The notes beneath the pieces were generated by a model. That model had not been told where the DNA came from and made no database searches. It saw nothing but the letters and a program-made list of their open reading frames with translations. DNA of 64,000 nucleotides from Pigmentiphaga aceris (GTDB taxonomy: Bacteria; Pseudomonadota; Gammaproteobacteria; Burkholderiales; Burkholderiaceae_B), in NCBI RefSeq assembly GCF_008119665.1, contig NZ_CP043046.1, positions 4,402,001 through 4,466,000 on the forward strand, in the 5' to 3' direction. A program made the position numbers and the translations under genes. Each line of letters starts with the position of its first letter. Positions within the stretch are counted from its first letter, which is position 1. Positions 36,023 through 44,118 of the stretch are shown here, piece after piece.

Positions 36023-37263
36023 ACCCACTGCTCGACGCCTTGTTATTGCGTACGGGCTACAACACCACGCTGGTGACCATTGGGGCTGCGCTGCTGGGCG
36101 CGGCAGCCGGCGCCATCGGCACCTTTGTGCTGCTGCGTCGCCGTTCACTTGCCAGTGATGCCGCAGGCCACGCCGCCCTGCCCGGCCTGGCGGCGGCGTT
36201 CATCTTGATGGCAATGACCAGTGGCAACGGCCGTTGGTTGCCCGGTCTGATGATCGGCGCGGCCATCTCGGCAGCGCTGGGTCTGGTGGTGGTGCATGCC
36301 ATCACCGCACGCACGCGTCTGAAGGAAGACGCCGCCATCGGTGTCGTGCTGTCGGTGTTCTTCGGTTTGGGCGTGGTGTTGCTGACGGTCGTGCAAGCCC
36401 TGCCCAGCGGCAACCAGGCCGGCATTGCCAGCTACTTGCTGGGGTCCGCCGCGGGCATGCTGCGCAGTGAAGCCGAACTGATCGCCATCATGGCCGCGCT
36501 GACAGCGCTGTCGGTTTTCATCCTGCGCCGCCCGCTGAGCATGCTGTGCTTCGACCCCGACTACGCCGCAATCAGCGGTGTGCGGGTGCGGCTGACCGAC
36601 GCAGCGCTATCGGTAATTTTGCTGGCCGTCGTCATCACCAGCCTGAAAGTAGTGGGCCTGGTCTTGAGCGTGGCGCTGAGCATCATGCCTGCTGTGGCCG
36701 CCCGTTTCTGGACCGACCGGGTACAGCACATGGTGCCGGTGTCCGCCGCCCTGGGCGCGGCTGGCGCGTATGCGGGTGCCGCCATTTCCTCGTCAGCCCC
36801 CAGCCTGCCCACGGGTGCGGTAATCGTGTTGATCATGTTCGGAATGTTTGTGGTGTCCTTGCTGTTTGCGCCCGCACGTGGCGTGTTGGCCACTGCGATC
36901 CGCCACCAGGCATTCCGCCGTCGGGTACACCGCCGCCAGGGGCTGCTGGCCCTGGACCGCCAGGAAAGCATCCACGACGGCATGACCTTGCGCCTGCTGC
37001 GTCAGTCCGGGTGGATTCGGCGCGACGGCGTGCCGACCCCGGCAGGCGTGCTGGCGGCCCGCGACGCCGCGCATGATGAAGCGCTGTGGCGCTTGCATGG
37101 CGACCGCTACCCAGGCGACTCAGCCGCCCTGCACTACCACCGCATTGTGCCGATCAAACAGGTGCTGCCAGCCGACGCACTGGCAGACCTGGAAGCCTTG
37201 TTGGCGGCACAGCCAGCGCGCAAGTCGCACGCCACCACCCGGCTTGCGCCGGCAGGATACTGA
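36019..37263 (+). CDS. mntC: Manganese ABC transporter permease with C-terminal cytoplasmic domain
   Basis: ABC-3 family permease, 414 residues. Residues 1 to about 285 contain eight or so hydrophobic helices and the family motif [17 protein letters not shown] near residue 37. The last ~120 residues are soluble and look like a winged-helix/DtxR-like domain ([22 protein letters not shown], then [21 protein letters not shown]). Such extensions occur in TroC/MntC-type permeases, so this is a known architecture rather than an artefact of fusion. It could sense metal or contact the ATPase; that is inference. The second permease follows one base after its stop. Confidence 0.9.
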   Translation: MNPLLDALLLRTGYNTTLVTIGAALLGAAAGAIGTFVLLRRRSLASDAAGHAALPGLAAAFILMAMTSGNGRWLPGLMIGAAISAALGLVVVHAITARTRLKEDAAIGVVLSVFFGLGVVLLTVVQALPSGNQAGIASYLLGSAAGMLRSEAELIAIMAALTALSVFILRRPLSMLCFDPDYAAISGVRVRLTDAALSVILLAVVITSLKVVGLVLSVALSIMPAVAARFWTDRVQHMVPVSAALGAAGAYAGAAISSSAPSLPTGAVIVLIMFGMFVVSLLFAPARGVLATAIRHQAFRRRVHRRQGLLALDRQESIHDGMTLRLLRQSGWIRRDGVPTPAGVLAARDAAHDEALWRLHGDRYPGDSAALHYHRIVPIKQVLPADALADLEALLAAQPARKSHATTRLAPAGY

Positions 37264-37264
37264 G

Positions 37265-38173
37265 ATGCTCATCGACTTCCTGCAGTTGAGCCTGGTGCCC
37301 ATGCTGATCGCGGTCCTGGCCAGCATGGCCTGCGCCTTGCCCGGCAATTTCCTGGTGTTGCGCCAGCAAAGCCTGATTGGCGATGCGGTCAGCCACGTGG
37401 TCTTGCCCGGCGTGGTCGGTGCGTTTGTCGTCACCGGCACCATCGCCACCGCCCCGATGCTGATCGGCGCAGCGGTGGCAGCGCTGTTCGCAGTCGGCCT
37501 GATCGAGATCATCCGCAGACTGGGCAAGGTCGAACCGGGCGCAGCCATGGGCGTGGTCTTCACCGCCCTGTTCGCGGCCGGCGTGGTGTGGCTGGAACAG
37601 TCGAACAGTGCATCGGTCCACCTGGACGTCGAACACGTGCTGTACGGCAACCTGGAAAGCCTGATCTGGCTGGATGCCGAAAGCTGGGCATCGCTGGTCA
37701 ACCCGGCAGCCCTGGCCACCGTGCCCGAACAACTGGGCCGACTGGCATGGGTGATGGCTGTGGTTGCCATCGTGATCTGGGTGCTGTGGCGTCCGCTGGT
37801 GATCGGCACCTTCGATCCCGCCTTTGCAGCCAGCGCGGGGGCACGCCCCGGGCTGACCAGCTTGGCCTTGCTGGTGGTGGTCGCACTGTCTGCGGTTGCC
37901 GCGTTTGAGGCAGTCGGCGCGATCATCGTGGTGGCGATGTTCATCTGCCCGGCTGCGGCCGCGCGCCTGATGACCAACAAGCTGCACACGCAAGTCGCAT
38001 GGAGCCTGGGATTTGCCGCCACGGCCGCGATCGGCGGTTATACCTTGGCCGCCTGGGGGCCGATCTGGCTGGGTTTCGAGAACAGCGTCAGTGCAGCCGG
38101 CATGATTGCCACTACCGGTGGTCTGATCCTGCTGCTGGCATGTTGCTTCGGGCCTTGCCGACGCAGTCGCTGA
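37265..38173 (+). CDS. mntD: Manganese ABC transporter permease, second subunit
   Basis: ABC-3 permease of 302 residues without the soluble extension of its partner. LRQQSLIGDAVSHVVLPGVVGAF near residue 35 is the family signature, and about eight hydrophobic helices follow, including the late AFEAVGAIIVVAMFICPAAAARL segment. The ATG at 37265 lies one base beyond the preceding stop. It ends in a CRRSR tail inside a 7-bp triplicate repeat (TGACACC, 38171-38191), with the stop codon in the first unit. Confidence 0.91.
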   Translation: MLIDFLQLSLVPMLIAVLASMACALPGNFLVLRQQSLIGDAVSHVVLPGVVGAFVVTGTIATAPMLIGAAVAALFAVGLIEIIRRLGKVEPGAAMGVVFTALFAAGVVWLEQSNSASVHLDVEHVLYGNLESLIWLDAESWASLVNPAALATVPEQLGRLAWVMAVVAIVIWVLWRPLVIGTFDPAFAASAGARPGLTSLALLVVVALSAVAAFEAVGAIIVVAMFICPAAAARLMTNKLHTQVAWSLGFAATAAIGGYTLAAWGPIWLGFENSVSAAGMIATTGGLILLLACCFGPCRRSR

Positions 38174-38214
38174 CACCTGACACCTGACACCGAACGCACC
38201 AAGCGCGGAAAAAC

Positions 38215-38250
38215 AAAGGGGGACACTGCATAGCGCGGTGCCCCCCCTTT
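38215..38250 (+). terminator. Imperfect G/C-tract hairpin
   Basis: AAAGGGGG with following ACAC (from 38215) can pair with GTGCCCCCCCTTT (38238-38250) around an 11-base loop, between the convergent mnt operon and the aminotransferase gene. The A-rich left and T-rich right flanks suggest a terminator in both directions. Confidence 0.5.
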
Positions 38251-38289
38251 CACTTCAGAACCCTTGTTCAGCGTCCCGCAGCGTCTTTC

Positions 38290-39486
38290 TTAAGCCGTCG
38301 CACGCACCTGGATGATGATCTCTTCCAGCTGCGCCAGCATCAGATCCATCTCCGCTTCGGTGATGTTCAGTGCCGGCATGAAGCGCAGCAGGTTCGGACG
38401 CGGGCAGTTCAGCAGCAGGCCTTCCGGCTCGCGGTCACGAGCAGCCAGCACGATGTCGGCACCGTCCGGGCGATCCAGCACCAGCGCACGCAGCAGACCC
38501 AGGCCACGCTCGCCCGGCATGCCGTGGCGGTCGGCGATGGCGCTCAGGCCGTTGGACAACTGGCGCGAGCGCGCCTGCACCTGGTCCAGGAAGCCCGGTG
38601 CGTTCAGCGCATCGAACACCGCCACGCCAACTGCGGTCATCAGCGGGTTGCCGTTGTAGGTACCGCCCTGGTCACCCGGCACGAACACCGACACCGATTC
38701 GCGCGCCAGCAAGGCCCCCAGCGGCACGCCACCGCCAATGCCCTTGGCCAGCGTCATGATGTCCGGCACGATGCCCGACTGCTGGAACGCGAACATGGTA
38801 CCGGTGCGGCCCATGCCGGTCTGGACTTCGTCGCAGATCAGCAAGATGCCGTGTTCGTCGGCCAGCATACGCAGCGCAGCCATGAATTCGTGGGTGGCGG
38901 GCACCACGCCTGCTTCGCCCTGCACCGGTTCCAGCATGATGCCGACCGTGTTCGGGCCGATCAGGGCTCGCACCGAGTCGATGTCGTTGATGATCGCCTT
39001 CGGGAAACCATCGACCTGCGGGGCGAACAAAGTGTCCCAGCCCGGCTTGCCCGATGCCGACATGGTCGCCAAGGTACGACCGTGGAAGCTGTCGCGGAAG
39101 GTGATGATCTCGAACGCGCCCGAACGATTCAGCTGGCCCCACTTGCGTGCCAGCTTGATTGCGCCTTCATTGGCTTCGGCACCGCTGTTGGTGAAGAACA
39201 CGCGGTCCAGACCCGAGGAACGCGTCAGGCGTTGGGCCAGTTCGATGGACGGCAGGTTGTAGAACGCCGGCGACGGGTTCAGCAGCAGCTTGCTCTGCAC
39301 GTCCAGGGCGTGCGAGATTTCCGGCGGGCAGTGCCCGAGGCAGTTGACCGCCCAGCCCTGGACGATGTCCAGGTAACGCTTGCCACGATGATCTTCCAGC
39401 CAGGAACCTTCACCGCGCACGAAGGCGATATCGGGACGCTGGGTGATGTACATCAGTGCTTCGGTGGCGGAAGGGGTAAACGCCAT
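38290..39486 (-). CDS. Class III aminotransferase, ArgD-like
   Basis: PLP-dependent aminotransferase of the acetylornithine/succinyldiaminopimelate type, 398 residues. FFTNSGAEANEGAIKLARKWG near residue 103, LICDEVQTGMGRTG near residue 205 and the PLP lysine in TLAKGIGGGVPLGA near residue 241 are intact. The start MAFTPSATEALMYITQRP at 39486 was chosen because family similarity begins there. The exact substrate (N-acetylornithine or another omega-amino acid) is not settled, and no arginine genes are adjacent. It is transcribed toward the mnt operon. Confidence 0.88.
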   Translation of the reverse strand: MAFTPSATEALMYITQRPDIAFVRGEGSWLEDHRGKRYLDIVQGWAVNCLGHCPPEISHALDVQSKLLLNPSPAFYNLPSIELAQRLTRSSGLDRVFFTNSGAEANEGAIKLARKWGQLNRSGAFEIITFRDSFHGRTLATMSASGKPGWDTLFAPQVDGFPKAIINDIDSVRALIGPNTVGIMLEPVQGEAGVVPATHEFMAALRMLADEHGILLICDEVQTGMGRTGTMFAFQQSGIVPDIMTLAKGIGGGVPLGALLARESVSVFVPGDQGGTYNGNPLMTAVGVAVFDALNAPGFLDQVQARSRQLSNGLSAIADRHGMPGERGLGLLRALVLDRPDGADIVLAARDREPEGLLLNCPRPNLLRFMPALNITEAEMDLMLAQLEEIIIQVRATA

Positions 39487-39646
39487 GGATACGGCTCCTG
39501 GAGAATTCGGTGAAGCGCCAGTACGCCACGGGGCTGGGCGACTGGACAGGAAAGATCGGAAAACGGTCGAACAAGATCGGGATGACCAGGCCGAACCCAC
39601 ACGGCTCAAGTCATGATTGTGCAGCCAGCAAGCTGCGAACCGGACA

Positions 39647-40696
39647 TCAGACCACGACTGGATTGGCGACGTCTGCCTCGGACGTGAACGAATCGGCGTA
39701 GAACGCCTCAACGGGCAATCCGCATTGTGCCGAGAAGTCGTGACGCGCGGCGTCGATCATGGCAGGCGCGCCACAGGCGTAGACCTCCCAGTCGGCCAGT
39801 TCCGGCAAATCCTGCATCACTGCCTGATGCACAAAGCCGCTACGACCTGTCCATTGGTCTTCAGGCAAGGCATGCGAGATCACCGGAATGTATTGGAAGT
39901 CGGGGCGGCTGGCAGCCCAGGCACGCGCGGCGGCGTCCATGTACAGGTCTTGCGGACGACGCCCCCCCCAGTACAGGCGCACCGGGCGACGGATGTCCTT
40001 GAAAGCCATGTGTTCAATGATGGCGCGCACCGGCGCAAAGCCGGTTCCGCTGGCCACCATGACAATAGGTTTATTGCTGTCTTCGCGCAGGAAGAAGGAA
40101 CCGAACGGGCCTTCGAAACGCAGGATTTCACGTTCTTTCATCTGCGTGGCACCCACGCCAAACACGTGGTCGGTGAACAGCCCGCCCACCAGGTGGCGAA
40201 TATGCAGTTGCATCGGCCCTTCTTCGTGCGGCGCACTGGCCATCGAATAGCTGCGACGGCGGCCATCTTTCAAGATGAATTCGATGTACTGGCCCGCCAG
40301 AAACTGAAAGCGCTCATTGGCCGGCAGTTGCAGTGACAACAGCATGACATCGGGCGCGGCCCGTTCCATGCTCTGTACACGGCACGGCAGCTTGCGGATC
40401 TGGATGTCACCCTGCGCACGGACTTCACGGGCTTCGACCGTGACATCGCTCAGCGGCGACGCACAGCAGAACAAGGTCATGCCTTGCTTGATCTCGTCGG
40501 CCGACAAGGCGCGCGACTGATGCGGCGCAAGCGAGACGTCACCGGACACGACCTTGCCCTTGCACGACCCGCACGCACCGTTCTTACAGCCGTACGGCAA
40601 GCCGATGCCCGCCTTGAGCGCGGCATCGAGTACGGTCTGTCCGGCATTCACGGTGAACTGGTGGCCGCTTGGCAACACGGTGACCTGATGACTCAT
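39647..40696 (-). CDS. 2Fe-2S/FAD reductase, CDP-6-deoxy-glucoseen reductase-like
   Basis: Electron-transfer flavoprotein, 349 residues. The plant-type 2Fe-2S domain (residues 1-90) has YGCKNGACGSCKGKV and a fourth cysteine in LFCCASP. The FAD domain has RRSYSMASAP near residue 145. The NAD(P) domain has VASGTGFAPVRAIIEH near residue 210 and VYACGAPAMIDAARHD near 310. This order is that of the AscD/E3-like CDP-6-deoxy-delta-3,4-glucoseen reductases annotated in many Burkholderiales, where no sugar substrate genes surround them. Its physiological acceptor is therefore unknown. It is divergent from the SDR gene with 32 bases between starts. Confidence 0.88.
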   Translation of the reverse strand: MSHQVTVLPSGHQFTVNAGQTVLDAALKAGIGLPYGCKNGACGSCKGKVVSGDVSLAPHQSRALSADEIKQGMTLFCCASPLSDVTVEAREVRAQGDIQIRKLPCRVQSMERAAPDVMLLSLQLPANERFQFLAGQYIEFILKDGRRRSYSMASAPHEEGPMQLHIRHLVGGLFTDHVFGVGATQMKEREILRFEGPFGSFFLREDSNKPIVMVASGTGFAPVRAIIEHMAFKDIRRPVRLYWGGRRPQDLYMDAAARAWAASRPDFQYIPVISHALPEDQWTGRSGFVHQAVMQDLPELADWEVYACGAPAMIDAARHDFSAQCGLPVEAFYADSFTSEADVANPVVV

Positions 40697-40728
40697 CGAG
40701 CCCTATCCTGTGAAAAAATGAAAACACC

Positions 40729-41697
40729 ATGAAAACTGCCCGCTTCCGCCGCCCCCGTATCCTGATCGCTGGATGCGGAGACACCGGCATGCTGCTGCTT
40801 GCGCAGCTTGCGACCCGCGCCCGCGTGTTCGCCCTCACGTCCCAGGCTACGCGCCAGGACGAACTTCGCAAGGCCGGGGCCATCCCGCTGGTCGGCAACC
40901 TGGACTCGCCTGCCAGCCTGCGCCGCCTGCGCGGCCTGGCCAGCCGTGTCGTCATGCTCGCCCCGCCGCCTACGCAGGGTGCGCGTGACACCCGCAGCGC
41001 CCACCTGGCGGCCGCACTGCGTCGGCCTGGGTCAACACGACAATACGCACGAAGGCAGACTGTCTCGAAGGCAGGCTCGATTGTAGCTAAGCCCACCTTG
41101 CATATCGTCTACGGAAGCACCACCGGGGTGTATGGCAATGCGCACGGGCGTTGGATTTCAGAAACCGAGCCGGTTCGTCCTGCCACTGACCGGGCAAAAC
41201 GCCGTGTCGATGCGGAATCGCAATGGCGTTCGCCGACCGTAGCCCAAGCGCGAAGCCACCTGCCTGCTTGGCAATCGACGATCCTGCGCATCCCCGGCAT
41301 CTACGGCCGTGACCGGCTGCCGCTGGATCGCCTGCGTCGCGGTTTGCCGCGATTGGCTGATTCTGAAGACGTCTACACCAACCATATCGAGATCAGCGAC
41401 CTGGCCCGCATTGCGGCCACGGCCCTATGGCGCGGTCGTGCACAGCGTGTGATTCACGCCAACGACGGCGAAGAACTGAAGATGCGGGACTATCTGGACG
41501 CGGTGGCCGACGCAGCCGGCCTGCCCCGTGCACCGGCACGATCCGCGGCGGAAGTCGAAGCCGCGGTCAGTCCGATGATGTGGACCTTCATGCGCGAGTC
41601 TCGCCGCCTGCGCAACACCCGCCTTCAACAGGAGTTGCGGGTCAAGCTGCGCTACCCCAATGTCGATAGCGCACTTTCGCACTGGTTTGGTGCATAA
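40729..41697 (+). CDS. NAD-dependent epimerase/dehydratase-like SDR
   Basis: Extended short-chain dehydrogenase fold protein, 322 residues, similar to the YeeZ group. The nucleotide site ILIAGCGDTG lies near residue 11 (GxGxxG). STTGVYGNAHGRWISETEP near residue 129 and LRIPGIYGRDRLPLDRLRRG near residue 185 are typical of the family. The canonical YxxxK catalytic pair is not obvious, so enzymatic activity is uncertain. Residues 95-122 look variable. A hairpin directly follows the stop. Confidence 0.75.
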   Translation: MKTARFRRPRILIAGCGDTGMLLLAQLATRARVFALTSQATRQDELRKAGAIPLVGNLDSPASLRRLRGLASRVVMLAPPPTQGARDTRSAHLAAALRRPGSTRQYARRQTVSKAGSIVAKPTLHIVYGSTTGVYGNAHGRWISETEPVRPATDRAKRRVDAESQWRSPTVAQARSHLPAWQSTILRIPGIYGRDRLPLDRLRRGLPRLADSEDVYTNHIEISDLARIAATALWRGRAQRVIHANDGEELKMRDYLDAVADAAGLPRAPARSAAEVEAAVSPMMWTFMRESRRLRNTRLQQELRVKLRYPNVDSALSHWFGA

Positions 41698-41701
41698 GAA
41701 A

Positions 41702-41730
41702 TGACACCTGTGATGGTCATCACGGTGTCA
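41702..41730 (+). terminator. Hairpin after the SDR gene
   Basis: TGACACC-T-GTGATG pairs with CATCACGGTGTCA with one bulged base around a two-base centre, beginning four bases after the stop. It lacks a T-run, so termination strength is doubtful. Confidence 0.45.
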
Positions 41731-41915
41731 TGCACCATCATAGTTATTCACAAAAGGTGTGGATAAGCCTGTTGGCTGAACCTATCGGCTACCCGGAGAC
41801 CCGCGCCAACAGGGCATGTCAAGATGGTTGCTCACGACTTGGGCGATGTGAGCAAAGTTTTTTTATTAGGCAAAAAAGAGACGAAAAAGAGACAGACAGG
41901 AAATGGGCAAGAAAA

Positions 41916-41945
41916 AAGCCCCACCCGCTTGCGCGGATGGGGCTT
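41916..41945 (-). terminator. Intrinsic terminator of cspA
   Basis: Arms 41916-41928 and 41933-41945 pair over 13 positions with one mismatch. On the minus strand the hairpin is followed by a T-run (A-run at 41912-41917 on the plus strand). It lies about 40 bases beyond the cspA stop. Confidence 0.85.
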
Positions 41946-41985
41946 GTCGCATGCCTCCTAGGAGGCAGCTACAGCTCGAAGCTGA

Positions 41986-42189
41986 TCAGACCGGGCGAAT
42001 CTTCGATGCCTGGGGGCCCTTGGCACCCTGGGTCACTTCGAAGGTCACCTTCTGGTTTTCTGCCAGCGTCTTGTGGCCGTCAACTTGGACTTCGGAGAAG
42101 TGGGCAAACAGATCTTTGCCGCCATCATCGGGAGCGATGAAACCATAACCCTTGTCGTCGTTGAACCACTTAACAGTACCGGTTGCCAT
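41986..42189 (-). CDS. Cold-shock protein (CspA family)
   Basis: Single-stranded nucleic acid chaperone of 67 residues, the usual length for CspA-type proteins. The RNA-binding motifs KGYGFI and DLFAHF are present, with the [14 protein letters not shown] start. The upstream in-frame extension is leader sequence. The transcript likely has a long 5' leader, as is common for cold-shock genes. Confidence 0.95.
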   Translation of the reverse strand: MATGTVKWFNDDKGYGFIAPDDGGKDLFAHFSEVQVDGHKTLAENQKVTFEVTQGAKGPQASKIRPV

Positions 42190-42690
42190 GCTGTGCATTT
42201 CCTTGGATATAGGGGAGTGAGCGGATGCCCGAAAGTGCGAGAAGATCAAGGAAGGGAACAGGGCCGACCGAAGTACCGGTGAGGGACGCAGAACTAACAC
42301 CGCCTCACTTGAACGTCTTGCAGAACTAACTATCTCTTTACCCAGACGAATGGTCAATTCGTTTTTCGCATTCGAGGTAACAAAAAAACAATCATTTGCA
42401 ATCGCGACCGAGCACCCTTACGAGCACGCTCAACACTACATACTGATCATACCCTAGGAAATCGCCGCGCCAGATGTAAACGTTCACGGTCGAGTTGAGT
42501 GTTTGCATCATCGATTACCCGAGGGCAAACCACGCCTCACACTGGTGCCACAAGGGTGTGCGCACTGGCACGAGCGCCTGCTGCAGCAGGGTTTGCACAT
42601 AAGAGGCCGACGAACGGTAAGGCACGTCCCGGCCGGTATACATCATGCTGCACCAGCGCCGCCCTGCCCCTTCAATGACCGGAAGACACC
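42190..42690. other. Non-coding gap: cspA leader and upstream region of the sorbosone dehydrogenase
   Basis: A 501-bp stretch without a convincing gene. The left half is probably the cspA 5' leader on the minus strand. It includes A/T-rich blocks and a TATGAT -10-like hexamer (plus-strand 42446-42451), which would give a leader of about 250 bases; no good -35 pairs with it. Small ORFs around 42503-42724 on both strands have no recognisable family. A promoter for the downstream gene must lie here but I cannot place it. Confidence 0.5.
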
Positions 42691-44037
42691 ATGCCTTTGC
42701 TGTGCTTGAGCACCTCGGGATCAACGGCCTTGCAAAGCGTGTTGTTGGCTGGCTGCGTTATTGCGTTTTCTCTGGGACTGTCGGCATGCAGCGACACTGC
42801 CAAGCATCCTGAAGCCGCTGGCTTCGGACCAAACCCGGTTTTGCCCGACCCGCAGCCCCGCCTGCTCCCTACCGTGAACATCGCGCCGGCAAGCCCGTGG
42901 CCACCCGGGACGCGCCCAAGTGTTGCAGCAGGCATGAAAGTACAGGCCTTTGCCGACGGGCTGGACCATCCCCGCTGGCTGTTCAAGTTGCCCAATGGGG
43001 ACGTGCTGGTAGCAGAAAGCAACAAACCCGCGCAGCAAGGATCAGCAGGAATCCGTGGCTGGATCATGGGCAAAGTGATGGCCCGTGCCGGTGCCGGCGT
43101 ACCCAGTGCGGATCGCATCACCTTGCTGCGCGATACCGATGGCGACGGAGTTGCCGATCAACGTTCGGTTTTTCTGAAAGATCTGCACTCGCCTTTTGGC
43201 ATGGCCCTGATCGGCAACACCTTCTACGTGGCCAACGCCAACGGGGTGGTGGCCTTTCCTTACCGCAGCGGCGACACCGAAATCACCGCAGCCGGCAAAC
43301 CTATTGTCGATCTGCCCGCCGGCCGCAATCACCACTGGACCAAGAACCTGATCGCCAGCCGTGATGGCAAGCGCCTGTACGCCACGGTCGGCTCGAACAG
43401 CAACGTGGGCGAAAACGGCATGGACGAAGAGGTAGGCCGCGCGGCAATCTGGGAAATCGACCCGGCCGCGAAACAGAAGCGCCTGTTTGCGTCAGGATTG
43501 CGAAATCCCAATGGCCTGGCCTGGGAGCCGAAGACCGGCGCACTGTGGACATCGGTCAATGAGCGCGACGAAATCGGCAGCGATCTGGTGCCCGACTATG
43601 TCACCTCGGTCAGGGACGGCGGATTCTATGGCTGGCCTTACAGTTACTATGGCGACCGGGTAGATACCCGTATCAAGCCACCCAGACCTGATCTGGTGGC
43701 AACTGCCATCAAACCTGACTACGCCGTAGGCGCACATACCGCGTCGCTGGGTATCGCGTTTTCCACCGGAAGCACCCTGCCCGAACATTTCCGACACGGC
43801 ATGTTCATCGCGCAGCACGGCTCCTGGAATCGCGATCCGCACAGCGGCTACAAAGTAATTTATGTTCCCTTCCAGAATGGCATGCCCACAGGCATGCCGG
43901 TTGACCTGTTGACGGGCTTCCTGGGTCCTGACGGCAAGGCGTTTGGCCGGCCGGTTGGTGTCATCCAGGATGCCAAAGGCGCACTGCTGGTGGCCGATGA
44001 TGTAGGCAATGTCATCTGGCGCGTCAGTGCGAAATAG
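42691..44037 (+). CDS. PQQ-type sorbosone dehydrogenase lipoprotein
   Basis: Six-bladed propeller of the glucose/sorbosone dehydrogenase family, 448 residues. The N-terminus has a lipobox (LGLSAC, Cys near residue 31), so it is a periplasm-facing lipoprotein. Family landmarks are [20 protein letters not shown] near residue 90, NRHHWTK-like [16 protein letters not shown] near 211, [13 protein letters not shown] near 268 and [18 protein letters not shown] near 370. The family uses PQQ to oxidise sugar aldehydes or aldoses; the substrate here is unknown. The downstream TonB receptor resembles the PQQ importer PqqU, so cofactor supply and enzyme may be linked. Confidence 0.85.
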   Translation: MPLLCLSTSGSTALQSVLLAGCVIAFSLGLSACSDTAKHPEAAGFGPNPVLPDPQPRLLPTVNIAPASPWPPGTRPSVAAGMKVQAFADGLDHPRWLFKLPNGDVLVAESNKPAQQGSAGIRGWIMGKVMARAGAGVPSADRITLLRDTDGDGVADQRSVFLKDLHSPFGMALIGNTFYVANANGVVAFPYRSGDTEITAAGKPIVDLPAGRNHHWTKNLIASRDGKRLYATVGSNSNVGENGMDEEVGRAAIWEIDPAAKQKRLFASGLRNPNGLAWEPKTGALWTSVNERDEIGSDLVPDYVTSVRDGGFYGWPYSYYGDRVDTRIKPPRPDLVATAIKPDYAVGAHTASLGIAFSTGSTLPEHFRHGMFIAQHGSWNRDPHSGYKVIYVPFQNGMPTGMPVDLLTGFLGPDGKAFGRPVGVIQDAKGALLVADDVGNVIWRVSAK

Positions 44038-44118
44038 GGGCGGGCTTTCCGGTCTGTCTACCGTTGACTGTTCATCGGCCGCGTTACGTCGCGCGCTTCG
44101 ATCCACGCTTTTTTTGTA

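Noticed and set aside
42503..42724. Small ORFs on both strands upstream of the sorbosone dehydrogenase
   Set aside because: No family resemblance, no ribosome binding site, and they overlap each other.
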